From: Nocardiopsis coralli
GTDB taxonomy: Bacteria; Actinomycetota; Actinomycetes; Streptosporangiales; Streptosporangiaceae
NCBI RefSeq assembly: GCF_014892575.1
Contig: NZ_JADBGI010000033.1
Location: 1-56,896, forward strand
Reading direction: 5' to 3'
DNA: 56,896 bases
Shown here: piece by piece, positions 35,158 through 44,438 of the stretch
Layout: each line of letters begins with the position of its first letter
How positions within the stretch are numbered: position 1 is the stretch's first letter
Made by a program: the position numbers and the translations under genes
Notes under the pieces: generated by a model
The model's database searches: none
Told to the model about the DNA's origin: nothing
What the model saw: only the letters and a program-made list of their open reading frames with translations

Positions 35158-36012
35158 TCAGAACCCCCCGGCGGCGCCCTCCGGAAGGGCGACCCGCACC
35201 GGCGCACCACGGCCGCAGCGCACCGTCACACCGCGCCCCTCGGGCGGCGGGCAGTCGCTTCCGGTGGTCACACACGCCCCTGTCCACAGGGCAGCCGCCA
35301 CGAGCGCCGTCGCGGTGGGTTCGTCCGCGCCGTCCTCCACGGCCACGACGTCCTCCGGTCCCAGCGACAGGTGCCCGCGCAGGTCCGTGAACCGCGCCAG
35401 CAGGTCGTTGTGCGGGTAGAGCGTCGTCAGCAGCCCGTCCGGCGTGGTCTCGTACCCGAGCACCCCGTTGTCGAACAGCCCCCGCGACGGGTTGTAACCG
35501 CTCCCGTCGGGGCTGGGCAGCAGCAGCTCCTCGAACGGGGTCGCCCCCCGCGTGTCCCCGAACGAGATGATCTGCCGGACCCTGGAGCGCTCGGCCAGCT
35601 CCTGCGCGACCCCGGTGAGCCCGGCGTCCGCAAGGAGCAGCCGGGCGTCGGTCTCACCCAGCGCCGCGGCCTGGTCCTCCACCGGCGTCGACGGGCACAG
35701 CGGCAGGGCGCGTCCGCCCACGGCCATCACCGTGTACGTGGCCAGGAACCGCTCCGGGCCGATCGGCGCGAGAACCCCGACGACGTCGCCCAGGCACATG
35801 CCGCGGCGGCTGAGGCCGGCCGCGGCCCGCTCGACGGTCGCGGCGAAGGTCAGTGCGTCGACCCGGCGCCCACGGCCGCGGATCGTCCCGCCCCGTGTCG
35901 GCCGGAGGCGCAGGCGCTCACTGAGCCCCCCGGTGAGTGATCCGATCGGGGCATCCCGGCGCGGAAGGTGCCGGCCCGGTCGGTCGGTTCCTGAAGTCAG
36001 CCCTACCCCCAT
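35158..36012 (-). CDS. Degenerate AMP-binding (ANL-fold) protein
   Basis: A 284-residue protein that follows the N-terminal subdomain of acyl-CoA ligases: a LTFAATVERAAAGLSRRGMCLGDVVGVLAP segment, then VMAVGGRALPLCPSTPVEDQAAAL and LLLADAGL. Where ligases have the phosphate-binding A3 loop (SSGTTGxPKG) it has YETTPDGLLTTLYPHNDLLA, so the Gly/Thr/Lys signature is missing. It ends shortly afterwards, without the adenine-binding motif, hinge or C-terminal domain. It cannot be a normal adenylating enzyme; a binding or regulatory role is possible. ATG 36012 follows GGGGGA. Confidence 0.65.
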   Translation of the reverse strand: MGVGLTSGTDRPGRHLPRRDAPIGSLTGGLSERLRLRPTRGGTIRGRGRRVDALTFAATVERAAAGLSRRGMCLGDVVGVLAPIGPERFLATYTVMAVGGRALPLCPSTPVEDQAAALGETDARLLLADAGLTGVAQELAERSRVRQIISFGDTRGATPFEELLLPSPDGSGYNPSRGLFDNGVLGYETTPDGLLTTLYPHNDLLARFTDLRGHLSLGPEDVVAVEDGADEPTATALVAAALWTGACVTTGSDCPPPEGRGVTVRCGRGAPVRVALPEGAAGGF

Positions 36013-36409
36013 GCGTTCCCCCACTCCGACTCTGTCGCGGCGGGACCGCTACTCGGGCTCGTCACGCCCCCTCCACGTGGCGAGCCCGGTAGCGTCACGC
36101 CGGCCGCTGCGGTTGCCGTCCCTCCCCTCGGACGGCCCGCGCCGGCGCTCCACCCCACCGGCCCCGGAAGACCTCCCGGGGTCGATGGACCGCCTGAGCC
36201 CTCTGGGCCCGGCGGCCTGTTCCGGGGCTTGCGGGGCCCTTTCCGCCTCTGCGGTGGGCCCGCTTCCCCAGTGCTTCGAAGCCTAGCGCGTTCACGGCCA
36301 GATGCACATGCACAATGCGGTGCACATGCATATGTAGATTCGGAGAACATGTGCGATCTACATGCCCCTCGGGCCGCCCGCTGCCCGAGAGGTGGTGATC
36401 GGTCCGGGT
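36013..36409. promoter_or_regulatory. 397 bp region with repeated TGCACATGCA motifs
   Basis: TGCACATGCA occurs at 36304-36313 and again at 36322-36331, 18 bases apart. ATGTAGAT (36333-36340) and ATCTACAT (36357-36364) form an inverted repeat just beside them, and ACATGTGC lies between. The cluster is 290-350 bases upstream of the AMP-binding-like gene on its coding strand, with AT-rich sequence rare elsewhere here. It is a likely regulator-binding region. No convincing gene was seen. Confidence 0.5.
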
Positions 36410-38938
36410 TCAGCCCCCGGCGCTGTGTCCGCGGACCCACTCGGCGATCTGTGCACGGGACCGGAACCCCGTCTTGCGGTTGATGTTGGCCACGTGCCGG
36501 GCGGCCGTCGAAGGCGAGATGAACAGCTCCTCGGCGATCTGCGGGTTGGTGCGCCCCCGGCTCACCAGTTGCGCCACCTCGAGCTCCCGTCTGGTCAGAC
36601 AGGCCTCGGGGGCCGGTGCCCCGTGGGAGACTTCGGGCTCGGCCGCCGACGGCTCCTGCTCGGGCTCGGGCGCACGCCGGCGCCGCCGCGGCGCCGGGTT
36701 GCGGGCCTCGTCGATGAGGCGCTCGGCCTCCCGGGCCGCCTGGGCCAGGCACAGGTCCGCGCCCTCGCGCCACCACTGCAGCAGGCGTTCGCGTTCCGCG
36801 CCCTCCGGCTCGACGTCCCCGAACGGCCACAGCAGCGGACGCGCGGGCATGCCCAGCCGCTCGCGCACGGCCACGGCCGCGCCCGCCAGACGGCAGGCGG
36901 GCTCGCGCAGCCCCTGGCCGAAGGCCACCCGCGCGATCGAGGTCAGCGAGCGCAGCGCCGCCCAGCGCTGGCCCGTGTCCAGACCCAGCACGAGCCCCTC
37001 GGACAGGTAGTCGTAGGCCTGGCCGGTGTGGCCCTGCGCCTGCGCGACCCGGCCGATCCCCGCCAGACAGCGGGCCTCCTCGCCGGTCGCGCCGATCATG
37101 CGCTGGGTGTCCAGGGCCTCGCGGTAACAGCGGTCCGCGGTCATGAGGTCGGCCGCGGCCTCGGCCGCGCCGGCCTGGCCGATGAGCGTCACCCCCACGC
37201 CCCACCGGTGGTCCATGCCGCGCAGCAGGGTCAGCGCCGCGTTGTAGTGCTGTTCCGCGGTGGGGAAGTCGCCCTGCTGCGCCACCAGCGCCGCACGGGT
37301 CCCCAGGGAGATCGCCTCGCCCCACTGGTCACCGGTCTCCCGGCACAGGCGCAGCGCCTCCTCCACGTGCACGGACGCACGCTCGGGCAGATGCTCGCGC
37401 ACCTCGACCAGGGCGAGTAGGTTCAGGGCCGTACGTACGAAGACGTCGTCGCCGGACTCCCGCGACAGGCGCAGCCCTTCTTCTCCCAGGGCAACGGCCT
37501 GCTCGTGGTCGCGCTGCACCCGCGCCAACTGCGCCCGGGCAACGAGCGCCCGAGCCAGGGACGGGGCCTTGGCCGCCTCGTCCAGCGCCAGGAGCCCGTC
37601 CATCCAGTGCGCGCCCTCGGCGTAGCTGTTGTGGCTGACCCAGTGCGCGACCAGATTCACGCACAGGCGCAGCCCGTCCTCGGCGGCCCCGGTGTCCAGC
37701 GCTCGGCTGACCAGGGCGCGGACGGTGTCGTACTCGGTCAGCACCCGCTGGCGGCCCTCGTCGCGCTCGGCCCACGGCATCGGGCGGCTGGACTCCAACT
37801 GCCGGGCCAGGTGCTCGGTCAGGTCCAGCATCCGGTCCATGAGGCGGCGCTGCAGCAGGTCGCTCTCCCCGGCCTCGGCCAGGCGCCCCGAGGCGAACGC
37901 ACGCACCGCGTCCGGGAGGCGGTACCGGACCCGGCCCTCGTACTCGCCGGTGACCGTGATCAGGGCCCGGTTCAGCAGCGACGTGAGCAGGTCCAGGACC
38001 GCGCCCTCGGGCAGGAGGTCGTCGGCGCACACCCGCTCGGCCAGCTCCAGGTCCCATCCCCGGAAGACCGACAGGCGGCGCAGCAGCACACGCTCGGGCT
38101 CCGAGAGCCCCAGGTAGGCGTGTTCCAGGACCAGCGGCAGCACCTGGCTGCGCGAGACCGCCTGCCCGGGGCCGGGGCGGGCCGAGGGCGAGGACAGGTG
38201 GGCCCGGAGGTCCTCCACCAGACGCGCCGGACCGGTCTCCGGCGCGCTCGCGCCCAGGACCTCCACACCCAGCGGGACCCCGCCGGCCATGTCGCACAGC
38301 ATCGCGATCTCCTCCAGCTCCTCGGGGGAGGCGGAGAAACGCGGGTCACGGGTGCGTGCGCGGTCCAGGAACAGGCGCACCGCCTCGGCCCGGGCAGGGT
38401 CCGGCGGGGGAGCCTTGCGCGCCGCCACCGGCAGCGCCATGGGCGGGACCCGCCACACCGTGCCCCCGGGCAGCCGCACCGGGGCCTCGCTGGTCAACAG
38501 CAACGACACCTGCGGGCAGGACGCCAACAACGCCCGGCCGACCTCGTCGACGGCCTCCTCGATGTGCCCGCACCCGTCCAGGACCAGAAGCAGGCGGCGG
38601 TGGCCCATGGCCTCGGCGACGGTCGCGGCGAGCGCCTGCCCCGGTTCCTCCACCACACCCACGGCCGCCGCGACCCGGGCGAACACGTCCAACGCGGTAC
38701 GGGTGTCACCGAGGTCGGCGAACCACACCCCGTCGGGGAAGGACACCGTGGACTGCTCGGCCACACGCAGGGCCAGCCGGGTCTTGCCCATCCCGTCCGG
38801 GCCGCACAGGGTCACCGAGCGGCTGGAGTCGAGGAGGCGGAGCAGGTCGCTCAGGTCCCGCTCGCGACCGACGAAACCCGTGTTGGGCCTCGGGAGGTTG
38901 TGTCGCGCCGGGGCGGTCAGAGGTGCCATGGCCTTCAC
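36410..38938 (-). CDS. LuxR-type regulator with STAND ATPase and TPR-like repeats
   Basis: An 842-residue protein. An ATPase domain (about residues 22-330) has P-loop GPDGMGKT, Walker B LLLVLDGCGH and LLLTSEAPVRLPGG, as in the COG3903 predicted ATPases. A helical repeat region (about 380-740) follows, then an Ala/Pro/Glu linker and a LuxR helix-turn-helix (LTRRELEVAQLVSRGRTNPQIAEELF). STAND regulators respond to ligand binding by oligomerising. GTG 38938 or ATG 38929 may be the start; neither has a good ribosome site. It is closely similar in layout to the next gene upstream. Confidence 0.85.
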   Translation of the reverse strand: MKAMAPLTAPARHNLPRPNTGFVGRERDLSDLLRLLDSSRSVTLCGPDGMGKTRLALRVAEQSTVSFPDGVWFADLGDTRTALDVFARVAAAVGVVEEPGQALAATVAEAMGHRRLLLVLDGCGHIEEAVDEVGRALLASCPQVSLLLTSEAPVRLPGGTVWRVPPMALPVAARKAPPPDPARAEAVRLFLDRARTRDPRFSASPEELEEIAMLCDMAGGVPLGVEVLGASAPETGPARLVEDLRAHLSSPSARPGPGQAVSRSQVLPLVLEHAYLGLSEPERVLLRRLSVFRGWDLELAERVCADDLLPEGAVLDLLTSLLNRALITVTGEYEGRVRYRLPDAVRAFASGRLAEAGESDLLQRRLMDRMLDLTEHLARQLESSRPMPWAERDEGRQRVLTEYDTVRALVSRALDTGAAEDGLRLCVNLVAHWVSHNSYAEGAHWMDGLLALDEAAKAPSLARALVARAQLARVQRDHEQAVALGEEGLRLSRESGDDVFVRTALNLLALVEVREHLPERASVHVEEALRLCRETGDQWGEAISLGTRAALVAQQGDFPTAEQHYNAALTLLRGMDHRWGVGVTLIGQAGAAEAAADLMTADRCYREALDTQRMIGATGEEARCLAGIGRVAQAQGHTGQAYDYLSEGLVLGLDTGQRWAALRSLTSIARVAFGQGLREPACRLAGAAVAVRERLGMPARPLLWPFGDVEPEGAERERLLQWWREGADLCLAQAAREAERLIDEARNPAPRRRRRAPEPEQEPSAAEPEVSHGAPAPEACLTRRELEVAQLVSRGRTNPQIAEELFISPSTAARHVANINRKTGFRSRAQIAEWVRGHSAGG

Positions 38939-39081
38939 ATGTCTTCAGGGGCAGGTGGGGGTCCACGCCCGCACGGGGGCGTACGGGTGGTGGCCGGTCA
39001 CGTCGGGGACGGGTGGAGGGGCGTGGAATTCCTGTCTTAGCGGGTGCACGCGCACTGTGCAAGTGCTACACCGGGTTGCGT

Positions 39082-41541
39082 TCACGGTGCTCCGGCCCCG
39101 CCGCGGGACACCCAGCCGGTCAGCTGCTTCCTGGAGGAGATCGAGAGCTTGCGGAAGATGTTGGCGATGTGGCGCGCGGCAGTGGCCTGACTGATCGTCA
39201 ACCGGGCGCCGATCTCGCGGTTGGACAGCCCCTGGCCGGCCAGCTCGGCGATCTCGCTCTCGCGCCGGGTGAGCTCCTCGACCTGCGGTTCCTCCTCGTC
39301 GGCGACGGGGAAGGCCAGTGCCCGGTCGCGCACCTGTTCCAGGGGCAGGGAGCGCCAGGCCTCCCACGCCTCGGCCGCGCGCGTGTGCCCGACCGCGCGT
39401 TCGATCGCCGAGCGCAGGCGTACCGTCTCGGCCGACGGGCGCTGCAGGGACGTGCGCAGTTCCGAGGCGGCCCCGGCCAGGGCCGACGCGCGCTCGGCCT
39501 CCTCCTCGGCCAGGGCCAGCTCCGCGAGCGCCTCCAACGCGCGGGCCACGGCGATGCGCTGTCCCGAGGCGAAACTCACCCTCAGCGAAGTCGACAGGGG
39601 CTCGCGTGCGTCCGCCGGGCGGCCCTCCGCCAGGTGCAGGCGACCCAGCGCCCGCGAGCACCGCGCCGCCGCCGGGTTGGCCTCCAGGTGGGTGAAGATC
39701 TCCAGGCCCTCCTCCATCAGGGCGCACGCCAGGGCGAACTCGCGCCGCTCGGCCGCGAGCACCCCGAGCAGGTGCAGGCCCCGGGCCCGGCTCCACTGGT
39801 CGTCGAGCTCCTCGGCGCGGGCGGTGCGGCGCTTGAGGTGGAGCAGGGCGGTGTCACCGTCGCCCCGCCGCCGGGCCAGGAGCGCGGAGACCTCCAGGAC
39901 GGCGCCCTCGGTGACCGGGTCGTGGGAACGCTCCGCCCACCCCCAGGCCGCGGCGGCGTGGTGCTCGCTCTCCTCGAGCTCGCCCCCGCGCAGGGCCAGC
40001 TGCGCCAGGATCGTCAGGGCCGTGGCGGCGGCCTCCGGTGCGCGGCAGGCGCGTGCCGACTCCAGCGCGCAACGGGCCAGCGCGGCGACCTCCGGCGGCG
40101 GGTCCAGGTCGAGGCGGAGCTCGGCGCGCAGGGCCAGGGCCAGGGAACGCAGGTGCGGGTCCTGGTCGTCCGAGCCGGTGGCCAGGCAGCGTTCGATGAG
40201 CCAGCTGCCCTCGGCGGCCAGGCCGCGCACGTTCCAGTGGGTGCGCAACCCGGTCACCAGGCGCAGGGCGTCGTCGGGACGCCCGTGGGACAGCGCCCAC
40301 CCGACCAGGCGGCCGAGGTTGTCGCGGTGGTGGTCGTACAGGCGCAGGCGTCCGATCCGCTCGGACCACGGCTGGGGATCGGCCACACGTTCGGTGTCCC
40401 GTTCGACCCGGCCGACGGCGAAGTCGAGGTAGCGCCCCCAGTAGAGGTCCGCGTCGCCCTCTGCGGCCAGCTGCTCGGCGGCGTAGGCGCGCACGGTCTC
40501 CGGGAGCCGGTAGTGGGTGCGCCCGTCCAGCTCCACGTCCATGACGATGAGGGACTTGTCCAGGAGCGAGAAGTGCAGGGAGAGCACGTCGGTGGGGTCC
40601 ACACCCTCGCCCGAGCAGACCTCCTCGGCCGCCTCCAGGTACCACGTGGTGAAGACCGACAACCGGTGCAGCAGCAGGCGTTCGGGCTCGCTCAGCAGCT
40701 CGTGGCTCCAGGACAGCACCGCCCGCAGGGTGCGTTGGCGGGGTGGGAGTGCGTCGGAGCCGTCACTGGTCAGGAGCTGGAACCGGTCGTCCAGGCGGCG
40801 CAGGATCTGCTGCACCGACAGCACGCGCACCCGGGCCGCCGCCAGTTCGATCGCCAGCGGCATGCCGTCGAGCATCCGGCAGATCTCCGCCACGTAGCCG
40901 GAGTTCTCGCGTGTCATCTCGAACCCCGACCGCGCCGCGTGCGCACGCGTGACGAACAGGCGCACCGACTCGTAGCGCTGGATGTCGCGGCGGGGGAGCG
41001 GCGCGGGAGAGGACGCGTACGGGTCGGTGGGGGTCGGACGCGTGGGCAGGGACAGCGGCGGGACCCGCCAGATGTTCTCCTCGGGCACGTGCAGGGGCTG
41101 GCGGCTCGTGACCAGGATGCGCACCCGCGGGCAGTCCCGCAGGATCGCCTGGCACAGCTGGGCCATCGGGCCGATCGCGTACTCGCAGGTGTCCAGCAGC
41201 AGGAGCGTGTTCTGCGTGCGCAGGGCGGTGATGATCGACTCGGTGACCGTACGGGCGTCGTCCTCCACGGCCTGGAGCCCGTTGGCGACGGTGCGCAGGG
41301 CCTGTTCGTGGCAGGTGGACTCGCTGAGGTCGATGAAGCGGGTGCCGTCGGGGAACCGGCGCAGCAGGCGTTCGGCCACGTGCAGGGCCAGGCGGGTCTT
41401 GCCGATACCGCCGGTACCGGTGAGCGTGACCAGACGCGCCGTGCCGAGGAGCCGGCACAGGTCGACGATGTCGCGCTCACGTCCGACGAAGCGGAGGAAC
41501 TCGCCGGTGGACAGAGGCAGGTTGTGGCGGGGGTGGGACAT
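39082..41541 (-). CDS. LuxR-type regulator with STAND ATPase and TPR-like repeats (paralogue)
   Basis: An 819-residue protein with the same order as its neighbour: N-terminal RHNLPLSTGEFLRFVGRERD, P-loop GTGGIGKT, Walker B LLLLDTCEY, LVTSRQPLHVP, a helical repeat region, and a C-terminal LuxR helix-turn-helix (LTRRESEIAELAGQGLSNREIGARLTISQATAARHIANI). RHNLP and FVGRERD recur in both, so this is a tandem duplication that has diverged widely. ATG 41541 is chosen because homology to the neighbour begins there. Confidence 0.88.
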   Translation of the reverse strand: MSHPRHNLPLSTGEFLRFVGRERDIVDLCRLLGTARLVTLTGTGGIGKTRLALHVAERLLRRFPDGTRFIDLSESTCHEQALRTVANGLQAVEDDARTVTESIITALRTQNTLLLLDTCEYAIGPMAQLCQAILRDCPRVRILVTSRQPLHVPEENIWRVPPLSLPTRPTPTDPYASSPAPLPRRDIQRYESVRLFVTRAHAARSGFEMTRENSGYVAEICRMLDGMPLAIELAAARVRVLSVQQILRRLDDRFQLLTSDGSDALPPRQRTLRAVLSWSHELLSEPERLLLHRLSVFTTWYLEAAEEVCSGEGVDPTDVLSLHFSLLDKSLIVMDVELDGRTHYRLPETVRAYAAEQLAAEGDADLYWGRYLDFAVGRVERDTERVADPQPWSERIGRLRLYDHHRDNLGRLVGWALSHGRPDDALRLVTGLRTHWNVRGLAAEGSWLIERCLATGSDDQDPHLRSLALALRAELRLDLDPPPEVAALARCALESARACRAPEAAATALTILAQLALRGGELEESEHHAAAAWGWAERSHDPVTEGAVLEVSALLARRRGDGDTALLHLKRRTARAEELDDQWSRARGLHLLGVLAAERREFALACALMEEGLEIFTHLEANPAAARCSRALGRLHLAEGRPADAREPLSTSLRVSFASGQRIAVARALEALAELALAEEEAERASALAGAASELRTSLQRPSAETVRLRSAIERAVGHTRAAEAWEAWRSLPLEQVRDRALAFPVADEEEPQVEELTRRESEIAELAGQGLSNREIGARLTISQATAARHIANIFRKLSISSRKQLTGWVSRGGAGAP

Positions 41542-41771
41542 GGCCTCGTTCGCTTGGACGCCGGGACGGGGCGCCCCGTCGTCCGCGGTCGGGGACGGGG
41601 TGAATCCTGGGAACAGTGTCCCACCCGAGGGGCACGTTGTCTCGGGAATGGCCGGTTCCGGCAGCCGGGACCGGATACCACCGCACGCTCGGGTCCGGGT
41701 CCGGGTCTGGGGGATGGGGAGGGACGCGAACGCGGGGCCCCGGCGTCCGGGGCCCCGCGCGGGCCGTCGTG

Positions 41772-43085
41772 TCAGCCTTCGGGGGTCCAGGAGGCCGGGT
41801 CGGCCGGGCCCTGCTCCCCGGCGACCATGTCCTTGACCTCGTGGATGCCCTCGTCGTCGAAGGGCGGGAACCACACGAACGGGATCCCCTTCTTCGACGC
41901 GTACTGGATCTGCTTGCCCACCTTCGAGGTGGAGTGGAAGACCTCGGTGTTGAAACCGCGCGCACGCAGTGCCTCACCCGTGCGCAGGGCCTCCGCACGC
42001 CGCTCGGCGCTGGGCACGACGACCATCACGTCGGTGGGGCACTTGGGGCCCTCCTCGATGCGGTCCTCCGCGACCAGCTTGGCGAAGATGCGCGTCAGGC
42101 CGATGGAGATGCCGACACCGGGCAGCTTGCGCCGGATGAACTGGCCGGCCAGGTTCTCGTACCGGCCGCCCGCGCAGATGCTCCCGTACCCGGGGTCGTC
42201 GTCGAAGGAGGCCTCGTAGACGGTGCCGGTGTAGTAGTCGAGACCGCGTGCGATGGACAGGTCGGCGACCACGTTGGGCACGTCGGCGAGGTCCTCCAGG
42301 ACGAAGGTCAGCTCCTCGAGGCCCTCGTCGAGCAGCTCGGAGGTGACCCCGAGCTCGCGCACCCGGTCGGCCACGTCGGTGCCGGTGCTCTTGATGCGGG
42401 CCAGGCGCAGGCACGCGTCGGCCTGCTCGCGGTCCAGGCCCTCGGAGAGCAGGATCTCGCGCACCCCGTCGTCGCCGATCTTGTGCAGCTTGTCGACGGC
42501 ACGGATGACCGCGATCGGCTCCTTGACACCCAGGCCCTCGTAGAAGCCCTGCAGCACCTTGCGGTTGTTGAGGTTGAGGGTCCAGGCGGGGATGGCCAGC
42601 GGTGCGAGCACCCGGTGCACGATGCGCGGGAGCTCGGCGTCGAAGTGCAGCGGCACCGAGTCCACGTTGATGACGTCGATGTCGCACTGCGTGAACTCGC
42701 GGAAGCGCCCCTCCTGCGGCCGCTCGCCCCGCCACACACGCTGCATCTGGTAGCGCTTGAACGGGAACGTGAGCTCGTTGAAGTGCTGCGCGACGTAACG
42801 CGCGAACGGCACCGTGAGGTCGAAGTGCAGCCCCAGCTTCGCGTCCGAGTCGTCCTCGGCGTCGTCCTGGAGGCGGTGCAGGGTGTAGACCTCCTGCGAG
42901 GTCTCGCCCTTGGCCATGAGCACGTCCAGGTTCTCCACCGACGGCGTCTCCACCGAGGCGAAACCGAAGGACTCGAAACCCGCGCGGATATGGTCCAGCC
43001 AGCGCTGCTCCACGGCCCGGACCTGAGGGGTCCACTCGGGGAAACCGCTGATCGGAGTGGGGCGGACGACGCGCTGATCGGACAT
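41772..43085 (-). CDS. hisS: Histidine--tRNA ligase
   Basis: A 437-residue class II synthetase charging tRNA-His. Motif 2 reads RVWRGERPQEGRFREFTQCDID, the histidine-binding HisA region is ARGLDYYTGTVYE, and motif 3 is near LPGVGISIGLTRIF. The C-terminal anticodon-binding domain (DVMVVVPSAERRAEAL) is present. Length is normal. Downstream on the same strand are the two LuxR genes. Whether this is the only HisRS of the organism cannot be judged from the window. Confidence 0.93.
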   Translation of the reverse strand: MSDQRVVRPTPISGFPEWTPQVRAVEQRWLDHIRAGFESFGFASVETPSVENLDVLMAKGETSQEVYTLHRLQDDAEDDSDAKLGLHFDLTVPFARYVAQHFNELTFPFKRYQMQRVWRGERPQEGRFREFTQCDIDVINVDSVPLHFDAELPRIVHRVLAPLAIPAWTLNLNNRKVLQGFYEGLGVKEPIAVIRAVDKLHKIGDDGVREILLSEGLDREQADACLRLARIKSTGTDVADRVRELGVTSELLDEGLEELTFVLEDLADVPNVVADLSIARGLDYYTGTVYEASFDDDPGYGSICAGGRYENLAGQFIRRKLPGVGISIGLTRIFAKLVAEDRIEEGPKCPTDVMVVVPSAERRAEALRTGEALRARGFNTEVFHSTSKVGKQIQYASKKGIPFVWFPPFDDEGIHEVKDMVAGEQGPADPASWTPEG

Positions 43086-43820
43086 GGGTGGTTCTCGGCT
43101 CCCTCGGGAGAGGTACGGCGTTCGGTCGCTCCCCGCGCCGTGCACCGCAGCAGCACGCGCCGCGGCCGGTCGAGCTCGGGGAGAACCACCATCCTAGGCC
43201 CTGTGGAACGAGGGCCGAGGGTGCCATGACGAACTCCACCGGCCCACGTGGACGGGAGTGGGCCGGTGGGGTCCGGTCGACGGCCCCGCGCTCACGGTGC
43301 CGACGCCGAAGAGCGAGACGTCGGTCCCCCGTCTTCCGCGCGAGTGGGCCGTCAGGGCCCCGCGGCGCTCGCGTCCTCGTGCCAGGAGTCCGTTGTGCGG
43401 TCGAAGCGGTGCCCTGTCTCCACCGTAGACTTCCGTGTCCTCGCCGGACAGGGATTGGCGCGGCCGAAAGCGGCCGAAAACGGTCACTCACAATGTCGTA
43501 AAGTCGCCGTCCGAGGGTAGTGTTCTGTGCTTACCTGGTCACGGTGCGTCCCGCAGTGGGGTAAATCCCACCGTTCGTCACCCGCAGGCGGCCCCACACG
43601 CTCCGTGCCTGGTCGCCGCAGCGCACCGATCCGTCCGCTCCCCGTGCCCACCACCGGACCGGGGGCGAGTCTCCGGCAACCGCTCTCCCGAACCGCCTTC
43701 CGGTGTTAGGTTCCAGAAGCGGCCGCTCCCGGGGTGGTTCGGCACCGGGGTCGCCGCGCCCCTCCCGTCCGGGCCGAGCGACCACGCCAGCGAGGCCCGG
43801 CACTCCCGCTAGGACTAACT
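43086..43820. other. 735 bp intergenic region between hisS and the CvnD-like gene
   Basis: Besides the hisS leader, it contains a duplicated CGGCCGAAA element near 43450-43480, an AT-rich stretch around CACTCACAATGTCGTAAAG (43485-43503), and a possible -10 (TTAGGT, near 43706) that would serve the GTPase gene at 43821. Open frames here have no ribosome binding site or recognisable product. Confidence 0.4.
43087..43190 (-). promoter_or_regulatory. Long-range hairpin in the hisS leader
   Basis: On the hisS coding strand, GGTGGTTCTC (43190-43181) and GAGAACCACC (43096-43087) form a perfect ten-base-pair stem enclosing 84 bases; the 3' arm ends one base before the ATG. The enclosed part contains GAGGGAG and GC-rich sequence able to fold further. 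It could hide or expose the start codon. The canonical T-box consensus was not found. Confidence 0.45.
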
Positions 43821-44438
43821 GTGATCGATCCAGCCAACAGCACGACCAATCCGCAGGCGCCCTCCGAACTGTCCACCAAGATCATCGTCGCCGGCGGGTT
43901 CGGGGTCGGGAAGACCACGTTCGTCGGTGCCGTCTCGGAGATCCCCCCGGTCCGTACCGAGGCGGCCGTGACCTCGGCCAGCGCCGGGGTCGACGACCTC
44001 AGCCACACCCCCGACAAGACGAGCACGACCGTGGCGATGGACTTCGGCCGCATCTCGCTCGAGACCGACCTGACCCTGTTCCTGTTCGGCACCCCGGGAC
44101 AGCAGCGCTTCTGGTTCATGTGGGACGACCTCGTACGCGGCGCCCTCGGGGCGGTCGTGCTCGCGGACGTGCGCCGCCTGGAGGACACCTTCCAGGCCCT
44201 GGACTACTTCGAGCGCCAGTACCGGATGCCGTTCGTCGTGGCGGTCAACGAGTTCGACCCGGACCCTCCCTACGGCACCGAGGAACTGCGCGACGCCCTC
44301 GACCTTCCCGGCGAGGTGCCCATCGTGCACTGCGACGCCAGGGACAAGTCCTCGGTGGTCCGGGTCCTGGTCACGCTGGTCAAGCACGCCATGGCCATGG
44401 AGGCCCGCCAGCGCGGAGGCCGCCGCGTCGCCCAGTGA
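43821..44438 (+). CDS. CvnD-type GTPase without its conservon partners
   Basis: A 205-residue small GTPase. P-loop AGGFGVGKTTFVGAVSE is at residues 24-40, followed by DFGRI, the G3-like GTPGQQRFWFMWDDL, and VAVNEFD in place of NKXD. These are features of the MglA/Rab-like ATP/GTP-binding proteins of Streptomyces conservons, which are encoded after a sensor kinase, a roadblock protein and a DUF742 protein. None of these partners is adjacent. GTG 43821 follows AGGA. Confidence 0.85.
   Translation: MIDPANSTTNPQAPSELSTKIIVAGGFGVGKTTFVGAVSEIPPVRTEAAVTSASAGVDDLSHTPDKTSTTVAMDFGRISLETDLTLFLFGTPGQQRFWFMWDDLVRGALGAVVLADVRRLEDTFQALDYFERQYRMPFVVAVNEFDPDPPYGTEELRDALDLPGEVPIVHCDARDKSSVVRVLVTLVKHAMAMEARQRGGRRVAQ

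Noticed and set aside
36095..36331. A small minus-strand gene beginning MHVHRIVHVH
   Set aside because: Its start lies in the TGCACATGCA repeat region, it has no ribosome site, and the rest is Arg/Gly-rich without relatives.
38356..42219. A 1287-residue plus-strand frame
   Set aside because: It is the antisense shadow of the two LuxR genes and hisS; composition is Arg/Gly/Pro-rich and no domain is visible.
43087..43190. A T-box riboswitch in front of hisS
   Set aside because: The T-box consensus (GGGTGGNACCGCG-like) and a specifier hairpin were not found; only the closing stem is supported.
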